A DNA stretch of 64,000 bases. It comes from VAXT01 sp963827725. Its GTDB lineage: Bacteria > Actinomycetota > Thermoleophilia > Gaiellales > Gaiellaceae. This document shows positions 16,481 through 25,473 of this stretch, piece by piece. The stretch covers positions 1,984,001 through 2,048,000 of the forward strand of contig CAWHBM010000001.1 in the NCBI GenBank assembly GCA_963827725.1. The letters run 5' to 3'. A program made the position numbers and the translations under genes. The first letter of the stretch is position 1. Each line of letters starts with the position of its first letter. A model generated the notes under the pieces. That model was not told the DNA's origin and ran no database searches. It saw only the letters and a list, made by a program, of their open reading frames with translations.

Positions 16481-16942
16481 GTGATCGAGCCCGGCCAGCA
16501 GATACCGGCGGCGACCGTCTGGCTTGCGCCGCGCGAGCCCACCACGGTGGCAGAGCTGGTCGACGATGCGGCTGCGCTCTTCGTCTTCTTCCTCTATGCC
16601 TGGTCGTCGACCTGAACGAACGAGCTCGAGCTCCTGCGTGACAGGAGAGCGGAGTTCGAGCAGGCGGGAGTCACTCCGTTCGCGATCTCGCGCGACTCGT
16701 GCTGGACCCAGACCGCCTGGAGCCAGGCGCTCGACCTCGGCGACATCCAGTTCCTGTCCGACTGGAACGCCGAAGCGGTGCGGGGCTTCGGCGTCGCGCA
16801 CGAGCATCGCGGCATGAAGGACGTCGCCGAGCGAACCGTCTTTCTCGTGGGACGCGGCGGTACGGTCCGCGGCGCATGGCGTTACGACACGGACGAGACG
16901 CCCGATTTCGACGAGCAGCTCGCGGCCGCGCAGGCGTTGTAG
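16481..16942 (+). CDS. peroxiredoxin (AhpC/TSA), probable selenoprotein with in-frame TGA as Sec45
   Basis: A 153-residue thiol-peroxidase-fold protein if TGA at 16613-16615 is read as selenocysteine. The sequence around it, FFLYAWSST-U-TNELELLRDRR, aligns with the peroxiredoxin active site in which the peroxidatic Cys precedes TxE; the TGA occupies exactly that Cys. The frame continues cleanly for 108 codons with family features (VTPFAISRDS, AWSQALDL, FLSDWNAEAVRGFGV, ERTVFLVGRGGTV). Cys74 may be the resolving thiol. A stem-loop starts 15 bases after the TGA. The GTG start at 16481 lies 19 bases after the M74-M14 gene. A nonsense mutation is the alternative, but its exact position argues against it. 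Confidence 0.85.
16613..16650 (+). promoter_or_regulatory. candidate bacterial SECIS element following the Sec TGA
   Basis: TGA (16613-16615) is followed after 15 bases by a perfect 6-bp stem, CTCCTG (16631-16636) and CAGGAG (16642-16647), closed by the five-base loop CGTGA, which contains the GU expected in SelB-binding loops. The apical loop is 21 bases from the TGA, inside the 16-37 base window usual for bacterial SECIS hairpins. It lies within the coding sequence, as bacterial SECIS elements do. Confidence 0.75.
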
Positions 16943-18417
16943 CGCTCGCCTGCGCCCTCTACCTCGGGGCAGGGCTTTATGCGACATGGCCCGGTGCCAG
17001 GCACCTGGGCACGTCCTTCATGGCCCAGGGGCTGCCGGGTCACGGCGAGGCGGCGCCGGGCGACCACCTGCAGACGGGGTATCAGCTCTGGCTCGTCGGG
17101 CACCAGCTCGAGCAGGGACGCGCGCCGTGGCGGGACCCGTACAGCTTCCAGCCGGTGGTGACGCCACGCTGGAATCTCGCGGGCTGGCCATTCGGGCTCG
17201 TCTACTGGCCGCTGAGCGCCCTCGGGTCGGTCGCGGCCTGGAACATGTTCGTGCTACTCGGCTTCCTCGGCGCCGGAGGGTTCGCTGCACTCTGGCTGCG
17301 TGAGCTCGGCGTGTGGACCGGAGCTGCCCTCGTCGGAGGGCTCGCCTTCGCGCTTGCCCCCTACATGCAGGCGCAGGCGAGTGCGGGCCACCTGCTCGCG
17401 TGGACGGCGATGCTGCTGCCACTGTCGCTGTATGCGCTCGAGCGCGCGCGACGCGGATCCCGGTGGTGGCTTGCGCTCTCGGGGGTCGCCCTCGTCTCGA
17501 TCCCGCTCTCGGGCCAGCTTCACCTCGCCCTCGGAGTGATTCCGTTCTACGGCCTCTATGCCCTCGTCCGCCTCCGCTGGGCCGCCCTCCTCACGGCGCC
17601 TGCGCTCGCGGCGGGGCTCCTCGCCTACGTCGCCGCCGTGCGCGGCACGACCGGGGCGAGCGGCCGCTCGTTCCGGCAGGTCGAGTTCTACTCCGCGGAT
17701 CTCTCCGACTTCCTGTCGCGGAACCAGGACCGACTCGAAGGGATCGTCTACCTCGGCTGGACCGTCGTTGCGGCCGCCCTCGTCGGGCTCGGTGTGCTCC
17801 TCGCACAGAGGCGGTGGGGGCTCTCGCTCGCGCTGGGCGTCGGAGCGCTCGTGCCCAGCCTCTTCGCGCTCGGGGCGAACCTCCCCGGCTACGAGACCCT
17901 CTGGCGGCACATTCCAGGGCTCCGGCACACACGGGTGCCAGAGCGCTTGCTGCCGATCGCATGTCTCGCACTCGCGGCGCTCGTCGCGTTCGCAATCTCT
18001 CGCTGGCACTGGCCCGGCCTGGCGGCGATGGTCACGCTTCTCCTGCTCGTCGACCTTCGCATGGGGCTCTTCCACCCAACCGCCGCCGGCGAGCACAACC
18101 GGGCCTACGCAGCGCTGCGCGGGGAGCCGGCTGGGCGTCTGCTCGAGCTCCCGGTCTTCCCGCCGGGAGAGCAGGACAATGCGGTGTACCTCTACTACCG
18201 GATGCAGTCACCCCGCGAGGGGCCGGCCGGTTACACGACGACCGCGCCGCGCAAGGCCGACACAGTCATGCGCGCGCTGCGCGCCGACCCGTGCTCTCGC
18301 CTCGCCGAGCTCGGCATCCGGTACCTCGCCGTCCACCTCGACCGGCCCAATCCCTGTAGCGGGCGGCTCCTGGCCCGCGACGGCCCGATCGCCGCCTACC
18401 GGGTCACATCCCCATAG
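16876..18417 (+). CDS. polytopic membrane protein, YfhO/glycosyltransferase-like
   Basis: A 513-residue protein with an Arg-rich N-terminus and roughly ten transmembrane helices, followed by a soluble C-terminal region (about 390-513) with YLYYRMQSPREGPAGYTTT. The layout (long first outer loop with DHLQTGYQLW and DPYSFQPVVTPRWN, then serial helices) resembles uncharacterised membrane glycosyltransferase-like proteins of the YfhO/GT-C type. The ATG at 16876 overlaps the peroxiredoxin end by 67 bases, and no later start keeps the first helix. It closes the ECF sigma operon and converges with fabI (14-base overlap). The function is not established. Confidence 0.75.
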   Translation: MALRHGRDARFRRAARGRAGVVALACALYLGAGLYATWPGARHLGTSFMAQGLPGHGEAAPGDHLQTGYQLWLVGHQLEQGRAPWRDPYSFQPVVTPRWNLAGWPFGLVYWPLSALGSVAAWNMFVLLGFLGAGGFAALWLRELGVWTGAALVGGLAFALAPYMQAQASAGHLLAWTAMLLPLSLYALERARRGSRWWLALSGVALVSIPLSGQLHLALGVIPFYGLYALVRLRWAALLTAPALAAGLLAYVAAVRGTTGASGRSFRQVEFYSADLSDFLSRNQDRLEGIVYLGWTVVAAALVGLGVLLAQRRWGLSLALGVGALVPSLFALGANLPGYETLWRHIPGLRHTRVPERLLPIACLALAALVAFAISRWHWPGLAAMVTLLLLVDLRMGLFHPTAAGEHNRAYAALRGEPAGRLLELPVFPPGEQDNAVYLYYRMQSPREGPAGYTTTAPRKADTVMRALRADPCSRLAELGIRYLAVHLDRPNPCSGRLLARDGPIAAYRVTSP

Positions 18418-19180
18418 CGTGATAGCCGGAGTCGACGTAGAGCGTCGTCCCCGTGACGTTGTCGGCCTCGTCGGAGAGCAGGTACGCGGCCCCGGCGGCG
18501 ACGTCATCCGCGTCGATGTGACGATGAAGCGGCGCGCGCTCTTCGACGATTGCCTCCATCGTGGGGAAGCCGGCGATCGAGCGGGCGGCGAGCGTGCGCA
18601 CCGGGCCGGCTGAGACCGCATTCACGCGTACGTTCTTCTGGCCGAGGTCCCAGGCCAGGTAGCGGACCGACGCGTCCAGGGCAGCCTTCGCCACGCCCAT
18701 GACGTTGTAGTGCGGCACGGCCCGCTCTCCGCCGAGGTAGGTCATCGTCAAGATCGACCCACCGCCGGAGGCTTCCATGAGCGGCTCTGCCGCACGGGCG
18801 CACGCGATCAGCGAGTACGCACTCACGTCGAGCGCCATCCAGAAGCGATCGCGGGGCGTGTCGGTGAAGCGGCCTTCGAGATCCTCGGCCGCGGCGTAGG
18901 CGACCGAGTGGACGAGGACGTCGAGCTGGCCGCCGAAGGCCTCGCCGGCCTCCTGGACGACTCGGACCACGTCCTCGTCAGAACGTACGTCGCACTCGGT
19001 TACGAGTGGGCTCGAGACGCTGTCCGCGAGCTCGCGCACGCTCTTCTCGATGCGTTCGCCCTGATACGTGAAGGCGAGCTGCGCGCCCTCGTCCGCAAGC
19101 CGCCGCGCGATCGCCCAGGCGATCGACCGCTTGTTGGCGACCCCGAGAACGAGCCCGCGCTTTCCCTCGAATCGGCGCAC
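18404..19180 (-). CDS. fabI: enoyl-[acyl-carrier-protein] reductase (NADH)
   Basis: A 258-residue SDR-fold enzyme reducing trans-2-enoyl-ACP in type II fatty acid synthesis. It has the FabI-specific nucleotide loop GVANKRSIAWAIA, the VHSVAYA segment and the Y158-x6-K165 catalytic pair (YNVMGVAK), with AGPVRTLAARSI after it. Length and motifs match the triclosan-sensitive FabI class rather than FabL or FabV. ATG start at 19180. It converges with the preceding membrane-protein gene and is divergent from the subtilase (27-base gap). Confidence 0.96.
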   Translation of the reverse strand: MRRFEGKRGLVLGVANKRSIAWAIARRLADEGAQLAFTYQGERIEKSVRELADSVSSPLVTECDVRSDEDVVRVVQEAGEAFGGQLDVLVHSVAYAAAEDLEGRFTDTPRDRFWMALDVSAYSLIACARAAEPLMEASGGGSILTMTYLGGERAVPHYNVMGVAKAALDASVRYLAWDLGQKNVRVNAVSAGPVRTLAARSIAGFPTMEAIVEERAPLHRHIDADDVAAGAAYLLSDEADNVTGTTLYVDSGYHAMGM

Positions 19181-19207
19181 GGCGCGATCCTAACCGGCGG
19201 GTACTCT

Positions 19208-22200
19208 GTGCCCTTGCGCCGCATCGCCCTTCTTGTCGCCGCGACGGCGGCGCTTGCCTGCACCTCGGCGGCGTCCACCGCGCTCCAGCCGATCCGTCGC
19301 CCGCACTCGGGCGACACGGCGCCGCGTATCTGGAAGGGCCCGCTGCAGATTCCGCGCGAGCACTTCCGCGGGCGCGTCCGGGTGATCGCACGGCTCGACC
19401 TGCCCCCGCTCGCGGCCGCCTTCAACGAGGACCTCGCCATCGGCGGCTCGTCACGGCGGCTCGACGTCCGCAGCGGATCGGCACGCCGCTACCTCACCCG
19501 GCTGGAAAAGGCACAGAGCGCGGCTGCAACGGCGATCCACGAGGCGATTCCGGGCGCCGTGATCTCGCGCCGCTTCCAGGTCGTCCTCGACGGCCTGACC
19601 GTCGAGCTTCCTGTGCGGCGGCTGACGACACTCGCAGAGCTGCCCTTCGTGACCAGGATCTATCCGAGCGTTGCCTACAAGCTGTCTCTGGACGAGAGCC
19701 CTGGCCTCATCCGGGCGAACACGTTCTGGGCTTCGGCCGGTGTCCGCGGGGAAGGGCTGAAGATCGGCGTCGTCGATGACGGCGTCGACGAGAAGAACGT
19801 CTTCTTCGCGCCGACGGGGATGACGTATCCGCCTGGGTTCCCGAAGGGCGGTCGCAAGTGGACGACGCCCAAGGTGATCGTCGCCCGCGCGTTTGCCGGC
19901 CCCGGGTCCGGTCGCCCCGGCCGGCTGCCGATCGACCGCAAAGCCTCGTTCCACGGGACGCACGTCGCAGGCATCGCGGCGGGCCGGACGGGCACCTCCT
20001 CTCCAGGCGGGCTCGACCATCCTCCCGTGACGAACCTCTCCGGTGTCGCGCCCAACGCCTGGATCGGGAACTACCGCGTCTTCAACGTCCCAACCCGAGG
20101 GGGCTACTCCGCGAACACGCCCGAGATCGTGGCCGCCTTCGAGGCCGCAGTCCGCGACGGCATGGACGTCATCAACTTCTCCGGCGGATCCGGTGAGACC
20201 GATCCGGTGAACGACGCGCTGATCGAGGCGGTGAGCAACGTGGCAGCCGCCGGCGTCGTGCCCGTGATCTCGGCGGGGAACGCACGCGACGAGTACGGCC
20301 TCGGCAGCATCAACTCGCCGGGCTCGGCGCCTGACGCGATCTCCGTCGCAGCGTCGTCGAACGTCCACGTCTTCTCGCCGTCGCTCTCGGTTCAGGACCC
20401 GGGAGCTCCGGCGAGCCTGCGAGGCATCCCTTTCCGGACGTCGCTTCCCAGGCGCGCGTTTCCGGGCTGGCAAACCCAGAACCAGACGCTCGTCGACGTC
20501 GGCTCGGTGACCGGGACCGACGGGCGACCCGTCGACCGCCAACTCTGCGGCCGCACGCACCCGAACGGGCTCGACACGACCCTGCCGCAGGGGTCGTTGC
20601 GAGGGACGATCGCTCTCATCTCGCGAGGCGGCTGTGCGATCGTGACGAAGGAGATCCGCGCCGCCTTTATCGGAGGCGCAAAGGGCATGGTGCTCGTCGA
20701 CAACCGCTCCGGGGAGGCCAACGACCTTGCGCTCGACATCCCGGCCGGCACGGTCGCGGATCTAGACGGCGCCAGGCTGCGTGACTACCTGGTTTCCGTC
20801 GGCGGCAGCACAGCCGTTCGGTTCGCGCTCGACCCGCAGAAGCTGAACGTGGGCCGCGGGGGCACCATCACGAGCTTCTCCTCGGCGGGCCCGACCGCGT
20901 ACGGCCATCTGCTCAAGCCCGACGTCACGGCACCGGGCGGGGAGATCCTGTCTGCGACCCTGCCCGAGTTCACCGGGGCCTCGTTCGCGTCGTTCAGCGG
21001 CACGAGCATGTCGGCGCCGCACGTCGCGGGCGCGGCGAGCCTGCTCCTGCAGCGCCATCCGGGCTGGACGCCGTTCGAGGTCCGCTCGGCGCTGATGTCG
21101 ACCGCAGGCCCGGCCTGGGCCGACACCGCGCAGACGACCGAGGCGTCGGTGTTCCTCGAAGGCAGCGGGATGATCGACGTCCCCAGGGCGGACGACCCCC
21201 TGGTGTTCACGAGCCCGAGCTCTCTCTCGTTCGGCGATCTGAACGTCAACAAGGGAGCGGCGCGGCGGACACTCAATGTGGAGGTCGTCGACGCGGGAGG
21301 AGGCGCCGGCACGTGGACCGTCGAGGTGCGGCCCCAGTCGGCCAGCACGGGCGCGTCGCTCGAAGCTCCGGCCCTCGTCACCCTGGCGCCCGGTGGACGC
21401 GCCGACTTTCCGGTCGCCGCCAGCGCTACCTCGCAGGCTTCTGCAGGAGACGACCACGGCTTCGTCGTTCTGCGCCGCGGCACGGTGACACGGCGAATCC
21501 CGTATGCGTTCTTCGTCACGCGACCGGCGCTGCAGGACGTCTCGCCGATCCGGTTGCGGAAGTTCCAGAACGGCACCACCGCGGGCGGCGTGTCACGGGT
21601 GAGCTCCTACCGGTGGCCGTCCGCACCGTTCGGTTACCCGCCGATCCTGACCGACCCGCCGGTAATAGAGGACGGGGCAGAGCGCGTGTACCTGGTCCCC
21701 CACCTCAAGCGACCCGTCGTCAATCTCGGCGTCAGCGTCGTCTCCGCTGCGAGCAATGCCGTGATCGACCCCTGGCTCCTTGGCTCTCTCGACGAGAACG
21801 ACGTGCAGGGCCTCGCCGGCACGCCGGTCGACATCAATCCTCTGACGGTCGACTACGGGCTCGCAATCGGCGCGGCTGCGACGGTGTTCCCCCGACTGAA
21901 GCGCTACTACGTCTCCGTCGACTCCGCGCAGGACGTCTATACGCGAAAGCCGCTTCGCGGCCGCTACCGCCTGCGCTACTGGGTCAACGACCTTCGTCCC
22001 CCGAGGATCAGGCTGCTCACGCGTCGCGTCGCGGCCGGCCGGCCGACGCTCGCCGCGCGGATCCAGGACAACGGAGCCGGGGTCGACCCCTACTCACTGC
22101 TCCTCGCCTACAAGACCTCTGTCCTCAGCGCGGTCGCGTACGACTCGAGCTCCGGAGTGGCGGTCTTCTCGCTCCCGTCATCCGCGCCGCGGCTCCGACG

Positions 22201-22600
22201 GGGGAGCAGCCGGGCGCTCTTCGGCGCCTCGGATTTCCAGGAAGCGAAGAACATCACCACCTTCGGCCCGAACGTGATGCCGAACACGAGCTACCGCCCC
22301 GTGCGGATCCAGGCCGTCCGCGGGACGACGGTGACGTGGCTCCTGCCGCGAGGCCGTAACTGCGTGCGCGGCAACCAGAGCCTGCTCGCGGTCGCGAACA
22401 CGACCGGCGTCATCCGGGCGGTTCGCTTCTTCGACGGCCGCAGACTGATCCGAACCGTCAAGAAGGGTGTCTCCGGCCTCTATTCCGCCACGTGGCGAGC
22501 TCGGCGCGCAAAGCCCGGTCTGCATCGCCTTCGGGCCGTCGTCGATTCGGCCCGCGGCCGCAACGCGGTTTCCTCACGCGTGATGCGCGTGTGCAAGTAG
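19208..22600 (+). CDS. secreted subtilisin-like serine protease (S8) with PA domain
   Basis: A 1130-residue exported protease. The signal peptide follows the GTG at 19208 (RRIALLVAATAALACTS). A propeptide-like region runs to about residue 160. The catalytic triad is D190 in VVDDGVD, H249 in HGTHVAGI and S600 in GTSMSAPHVAG. A PA insert (around 440-520, with LISRGGCAIVTKEI) lies between His and Ser, as in lactocepin-type or plant subtilases. C-terminal beta-domains include a SLSFGDLNVNKG segment. There is no LPxTG or membrane anchor, so it is likely released. The next gene's start lies inside its last codons. Confidence 0.93.
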   Translation: MPLRRIALLVAATAALACTSAASTALQPIRRPHSGDTAPRIWKGPLQIPREHFRGRVRVIARLDLPPLAAAFNEDLAIGGSSRRLDVRSGSARRYLTRLEKAQSAAATAIHEAIPGAVISRRFQVVLDGLTVELPVRRLTTLAELPFVTRIYPSVAYKLSLDESPGLIRANTFWASAGVRGEGLKIGVVDDGVDEKNVFFAPTGMTYPPGFPKGGRKWTTPKVIVARAFAGPGSGRPGRLPIDRKASFHGTHVAGIAAGRTGTSSPGGLDHPPVTNLSGVAPNAWIGNYRVFNVPTRGGYSANTPEIVAAFEAAVRDGMDVINFSGGSGETDPVNDALIEAVSNVAAAGVVPVISAGNARDEYGLGSINSPGSAPDAISVAASSNVHVFSPSLSVQDPGAPASLRGIPFRTSLPRRAFPGWQTQNQTLVDVGSVTGTDGRPVDRQLCGRTHPNGLDTTLPQGSLRGTIALISRGGCAIVTKEIRAAFIGGAKGMVLVDNRSGEANDLALDIPAGTVADLDGARLRDYLVSVGGSTAVRFALDPQKLNVGRGGTITSFSSAGPTAYGHLLKPDVTAPGGEILSATLPEFTGASFASFSGTSMSAPHVAGAASLLLQRHPGWTPFEVRSALMSTAGPAWADTAQTTEASVFLEGSGMIDVPRADDPLVFTSPSSLSFGDLNVNKGAARRTLNVEVVDAGGGAGTWTVEVRPQSASTGASLEAPALVTLAPGGRADFPVAASATSQASAGDDHGFVVLRRGTVTRRIPYAFFVTRPALQDVSPIRLRKFQNGTTAGGVSRVSSYRWPSAPFGYPPILTDPPVIEDGAERVYLVPHLKRPVVNLGVSVVSAASNAVIDPWLLGSLDENDVQGLAGTPVDINPLTVDYGLAIGAAATVFPRLKRYYVSVDSAQDVYTRKPLRGRYRLRYWVNDLRPPRIRLLTRRVAAGRPTLAARIQDNGAGVDPYSLLLAYKTSVLSAVAYDSSSGVAVFSLPSSAPRLRRGSSRALFGASDFQEAKNITTFGPNVMPNTSYRPVRIQAVRGTTVTWLLPRGRNCVRGNQSLLAVANTTGVIRAVRFFDGRRLIRTVKKGVSGLYSATWRARRAKPGLHRLRAVVDSARGRNAVSSRVMRVCK

Positions 22601-23331
22601 CCGTCGTCACAGGCGGGGCGACGGGGATCGGCGCCGCCCTTGCCCACCGGCTGGCAGATCGCGGCTGGCGCTGCGTCCTCGTCGGTCGACGCGAGGATCG
22701 ACTGCAGGCGGCAGCCGAGAAGATCGACGGCGAGTACGAGGTCTGCGACGTCGGCGACCGCGAGGCCGTCGAGCAGATGGCCTCGTCGGTGCGCGAGCGC
22801 CATCCGAAGGTGAGCCTGCTCGTGAACAACGCGGGCGTGCCGGGGCGCGGGGACTTCCTCGACATGCCGCCGGAGCGGATCGAGCAGCTCGTCAGGACGA
22901 ACTACCTGGGCTCCGTCTGGTGCCTGCTCGGGCTCTTGCCCGCGCTCGAAAGCGCGGCTCCCGCGCACCTCGTGAACGTCGTCTCGGTGGCCGGGACGGT
23001 CGCGATCGGCCCGTATTCGGCGTCGAAGCACGCGCAGCTCGCCTTCTCTCGCTCGGTCGCAAGAGAGCTCCGCCCCCGCGGAGTCCACGTGCACACCGTC
23101 AATCCCGGCTTCGTTCATACGGAGGGCTTCCCGCAGGACTGGCTCATGCGAGGGCGATTGGGCCGCATCGTCGTCGGCCCGGATCTCGTCGCAGACCGAA
23201 TCCTGCGCGCGATCGAGCGAGACCGGGGCGAGATCTACGTGCCGCGGTGGTACCGGGTGGCCGCGCTGGCCCAGGCAGCGCTTCCGGGCGCATTCAGGCG
23301 AGTGCGCGCGCGGCGAGCGCCGTCCCCTTAA
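22591..23331 (+). CDS. short-chain dehydrogenase/reductase
   Basis: A 246-residue classical SDR. The cofactor loop is TGGATGIG near the N-terminus; GRRED after the second strand suggests NADP preference. NNAG is present, as are the catalytic Ser in VVSVAGTVAIG and the YSASK Tyr-Lys pair. A C-terminal extension (RWYRVAALAQAALPGAFRRVRARR) is basic and amphipathic, common in lipid-acting SDRs. The GTG start at 22591 overlaps the subtilase end by 10 bases. The substrate is unknown. Confidence 0.9.
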   Translation: MQVAVVTGGATGIGAALAHRLADRGWRCVLVGRREDRLQAAAEKIDGEYEVCDVGDREAVEQMASSVRERHPKVSLLVNNAGVPGRGDFLDMPPERIEQLVRTNYLGSVWCLLGLLPALESAAPAHLVNVVSVAGTVAIGPYSASKHAQLAFSRSVARELRPRGVHVHTVNPGFVHTEGFPQDWLMRGRLGRIVVGPDLVADRILRAIERDRGEIYVPRWYRVAALAQAALPGAFRRVRARRAPSP

Positions 23332-23389
23332 AGCGGTACAGCCAACCTCCTCCCCGCTTCAAGCTTATTCACGAAGTTCGCGCGTGTCT

Positions 23390-23405
23390 GTCACGGAATC
23401 GTGAC
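23390..23405. terminator. perfect 6-bp hairpin between convergent genes
   Basis: GTCACG (23390-23395) and CGTGAC (23400-23405) flank a GAAT loop in the 95-base gap between the convergent SDR and cca genes. There is no T-run. It could act as a bidirectional terminator, or the near-palindrome could bind a CRP-like regulator. Nothing else was seen in the gap. Confidence 0.35.
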
Positions 23406-23426
23406 GATATTGCCTCCCCAGCCGCC

Positions 23427-24452
23427 CTAAATTCGTTGTTCGCGCCGGACTAGCTCGAGCGCCTCCTCGCGCGTCGAGACTGTCCCCGCAGCCCGCTCTT
23501 CTTCGACGAGCTCCAGGAGGCGGCCGACCTCGGGGCCGGGCGGCAGGCCGAGCTCATCGCCTCGGAGCAGCGGCTCACGCGGGTCATTCTCGCGAGCCGC
23601 ACGCACGCTTTCGGCGTGCTCGGTGGACCCGACGAAGACCAGCGCATCGAGCGCCCACGGCTCGGTGTCCCGCCGAAAGCGGTAGATGGCGCGCAGCGAT
23701 CCGTCTCCGGGCCGCTCCGCACGAAGCAACGCCCGCGCGTAGCGCTTGAGCTCGTTTGACACCGGAAAGCGATTGAGCGAGTCGCCAAACACCGCGACGA
23801 GCCGAAAGGCGGGGCGATCGACGAGCTCGTGGCGCTCGAGGCCGGCGCTCGAGCCCTCAAGCGGAGCTAGTAAACCGAGCTCGTCGGCTCGCCGGTAGCC
23901 CGCCTCGGACAGGCGCACCAACTCGGCCAGGATCCGCTCGCCGGCGGGATGCGTGACGAGCTGAGCATGTTCGCGCACGAGCCGCTCGGTCTCCGGGTCT
24001 AGCCCGAAGCTCAACTCGTCCTCGAGCCGCACGGCCCGGAGCAGCCGCAGCGGGTCGTCCGCGAACACGCTCGCCGAGACCGCGCGAACGACCTTCTGCT
24101 CGAGGTCACCGCGGCCGTCGTAGGGGTCGGTCGGCTCGCCGCCCGCAAGCGGCACGGCGATCGCGTTGATAGTGAAGTCCCGGGTGGCGAGGTCGTCCTC
24201 GATCGCGCCGGGGAGCGGCGTGAAGTCGACGGTCCGACCCGCTTCGAGCGCGACCCGCCAGGCACCGTGCCGCTCGGAGAGGGGAAACGGGGCGCCGCCC
24301 GAGCGGTTCGCGTAGACACGCGCCGCACCCTGCGGGTCGCGGCAGGCGATGTCGAGATCGACGACCTCGCGGCCGAGCAGCTCGTCTCGCACCGCCCCGC
24401 CTACGATCCAGGCCTCCTCGTCGGCGAGGATCTCCTGCGCGAGCTCACGCAT
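23427..24452 (-). CDS. cca: CCA tRNA nucleotidyltransferase / poly(A) polymerase family
   Basis: A 341-residue class II nucleotidyltransferase adding or repairing tRNA 3'-CCA. It has the N-terminal GGAVRDELLGREVVDLDIAC, whose DLD is the metal-binding pair, the LATRDFTINAIA motif and the DPLRLLRAVRLEDEL ATP/CTP-selecting segment. The length is nearer the short bacterial form, with no HD domain visible. The ATG at 24452 overlaps the end of alr by 8 bases, so it is the last gene of the acpS-nnr-alr-cca operon. Poly(A) polymerase activity cannot be excluded. Confidence 0.9.
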   Translation of the reverse strand: MRELAQEILADEEAWIVGGAVRDELLGREVVDLDIACRDPQGAARVYANRSGGAPFPLSERHGAWRVALEAGRTVDFTPLPGAIEDDLATRDFTINAIAVPLAGGEPTDPYDGRGDLEQKVVRAVSASVFADDPLRLLRAVRLEDELSFGLDPETERLVREHAQLVTHPAGERILAELVRLSEAGYRRADELGLLAPLEGSSAGLERHELVDRPAFRLVAVFGDSLNRFPVSNELKRYARALLRAERPGDGSLRAIYRFRRDTEPWALDALVFVGSTEHAESVRAARENDPREPLLRGDELGLPPGPEVGRLLELVEEERAAGTVSTREEALELVRREQRI

Positions 24453-25464
24453 CGATCACCACTCGCCGCGCCCGTGCCGGGCTCGAGTCGATGCCGCAGA
24501 CGACCTCGTAGTTGATCGTGTCCGCCACGCGCGCATGATCCTCGACGAGAACGCCGTGCCCGACGATCGTCACGGGTGTCCCGAGCGGGAGCTCCCGATC
24601 GAGCTCGACCGCCAGGGCATCCATCGAGACGACGCCGACGACGCGCCTACGCTCGCCGCCCACGCGCACTTCCGTGCCGGTCATGTCGCGGCGGAATCCG
24701 TCCGCGTAGCCCACGGGGACGATCCCGATCCAGCTCGCCTCCTGCGCGACGTATGCGCGGCGGTAGCCCGTGCTCTCGCCGGGGGCGAGCTGCCGAACCT
24801 GTGCCAGGTGGCTGTCCCAGCGCAGGGCGGGCTCGAGGCCGTCAACGGCGGGCGCCTCGCCGAACGGTGAGAGCCCGTAGAGCGCAATGCCACAACGCGC
24901 CGCCTCGAAGTGGGACTCCGGAATGCGGAGCGCGGCGGCGCTGTTCGCCACGTGTCGGATCAGCTGGGGAGCTGCGGCGGTCGCCTCGTCGAACCTGGCG
25001 ATCTGCGCCCGGGCGAACTCCGGGTCCGAGTCTGCCGTCGCCAGATGGCTCATCAGGCCGACGACCTCGACGGGCGACGCCGGAAGCTCGGAGAGCCCCC
25101 ACCGGCCCATCCCGGTGTCCAGCTTCAGGTGGACCCGAACGCCTTCCGGTATCGCCTCGTCCGTGACGGTGAGGTCAAGGTCGGCATCGCGAGCCTGAGC
25201 GATCTCCCGGCCGGAGCTCGGCCCCATGACGAGGATCCGCGCGCCAGGAAACTCGCGGCGCAGAGGAAGCGCCTCGCCGACCGTCGCCACGCACAGCGCG
25301 AGTGCCCCCTCACCAAGAGCCGCGCCGCCCACATCGACCGCTCCGTGCCCGTACCCATCCGCCTTGACCACGGCCCAGAGCTCCGAGCGGCCGAGCGCGC
25401 TGCGAAGGCGGCGCACGTTTCGCCGGACAGCGCCGAGGTCGATCGTGATCTCGGAGCGATGCAC
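24445..25464 (-). CDS. alr: alanine racemase
   Basis: A 339-residue PLP enzyme interconverting L- and D-alanine for peptidoglycan. The PLP lysine is K34 in VVKADGYGHGAV; the C-terminal domain holds the catalytic Tyr in GYRRAYVAQEASWIG, and the VVSMDALAVEL segment is conserved. Slightly shorter than average (about 360). The start at 25464 immediately precedes the first strand, RSEITIDLGAVRRNVR. It lies 9 bases after the nnr gene and overlaps cca, in a cell-wall and lipid-precursor operon. Confidence 0.96.
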   Translation of the reverse strand: MHRSEITIDLGAVRRNVRRLRSALGRSELWAVVKADGYGHGAVDVGGAALGEGALALCVATVGEALPLRREFPGARILVMGPSSGREIAQARDADLDLTVTDEAIPEGVRVHLKLDTGMGRWGLSELPASPVEVVGLMSHLATADSDPEFARAQIARFDEATAAAPQLIRHVANSAAALRIPESHFEAARCGIALYGLSPFGEAPAVDGLEPALRWDSHLAQVRQLAPGESTGYRRAYVAQEASWIGIVPVGYADGFRRDMTGTEVRVGGERRRVVGVVSMDALAVELDRELPLGTPVTIVGHGVLVEDHARVADTINYEVVCGIDSSPARARRVVIDA

Positions 25465-25473
25465 TGGTACCTA

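Noticed and set aside
16615..16615. Treating the peroxiredoxin as two separate ORFs or a pseudogene ended by TGA
   Set aside because: Both halves are family-like in one frame, the TGA replaces only the catalytic Cys, and a SECIS-like hairpin follows; a random nonsense hit at that residue is unlikely.
19001..19440. Minus-strand frames overlapping the start of the subtilase
   Set aside because: They overlap the fabI start and the signal peptide region antisense and lack any family feature.
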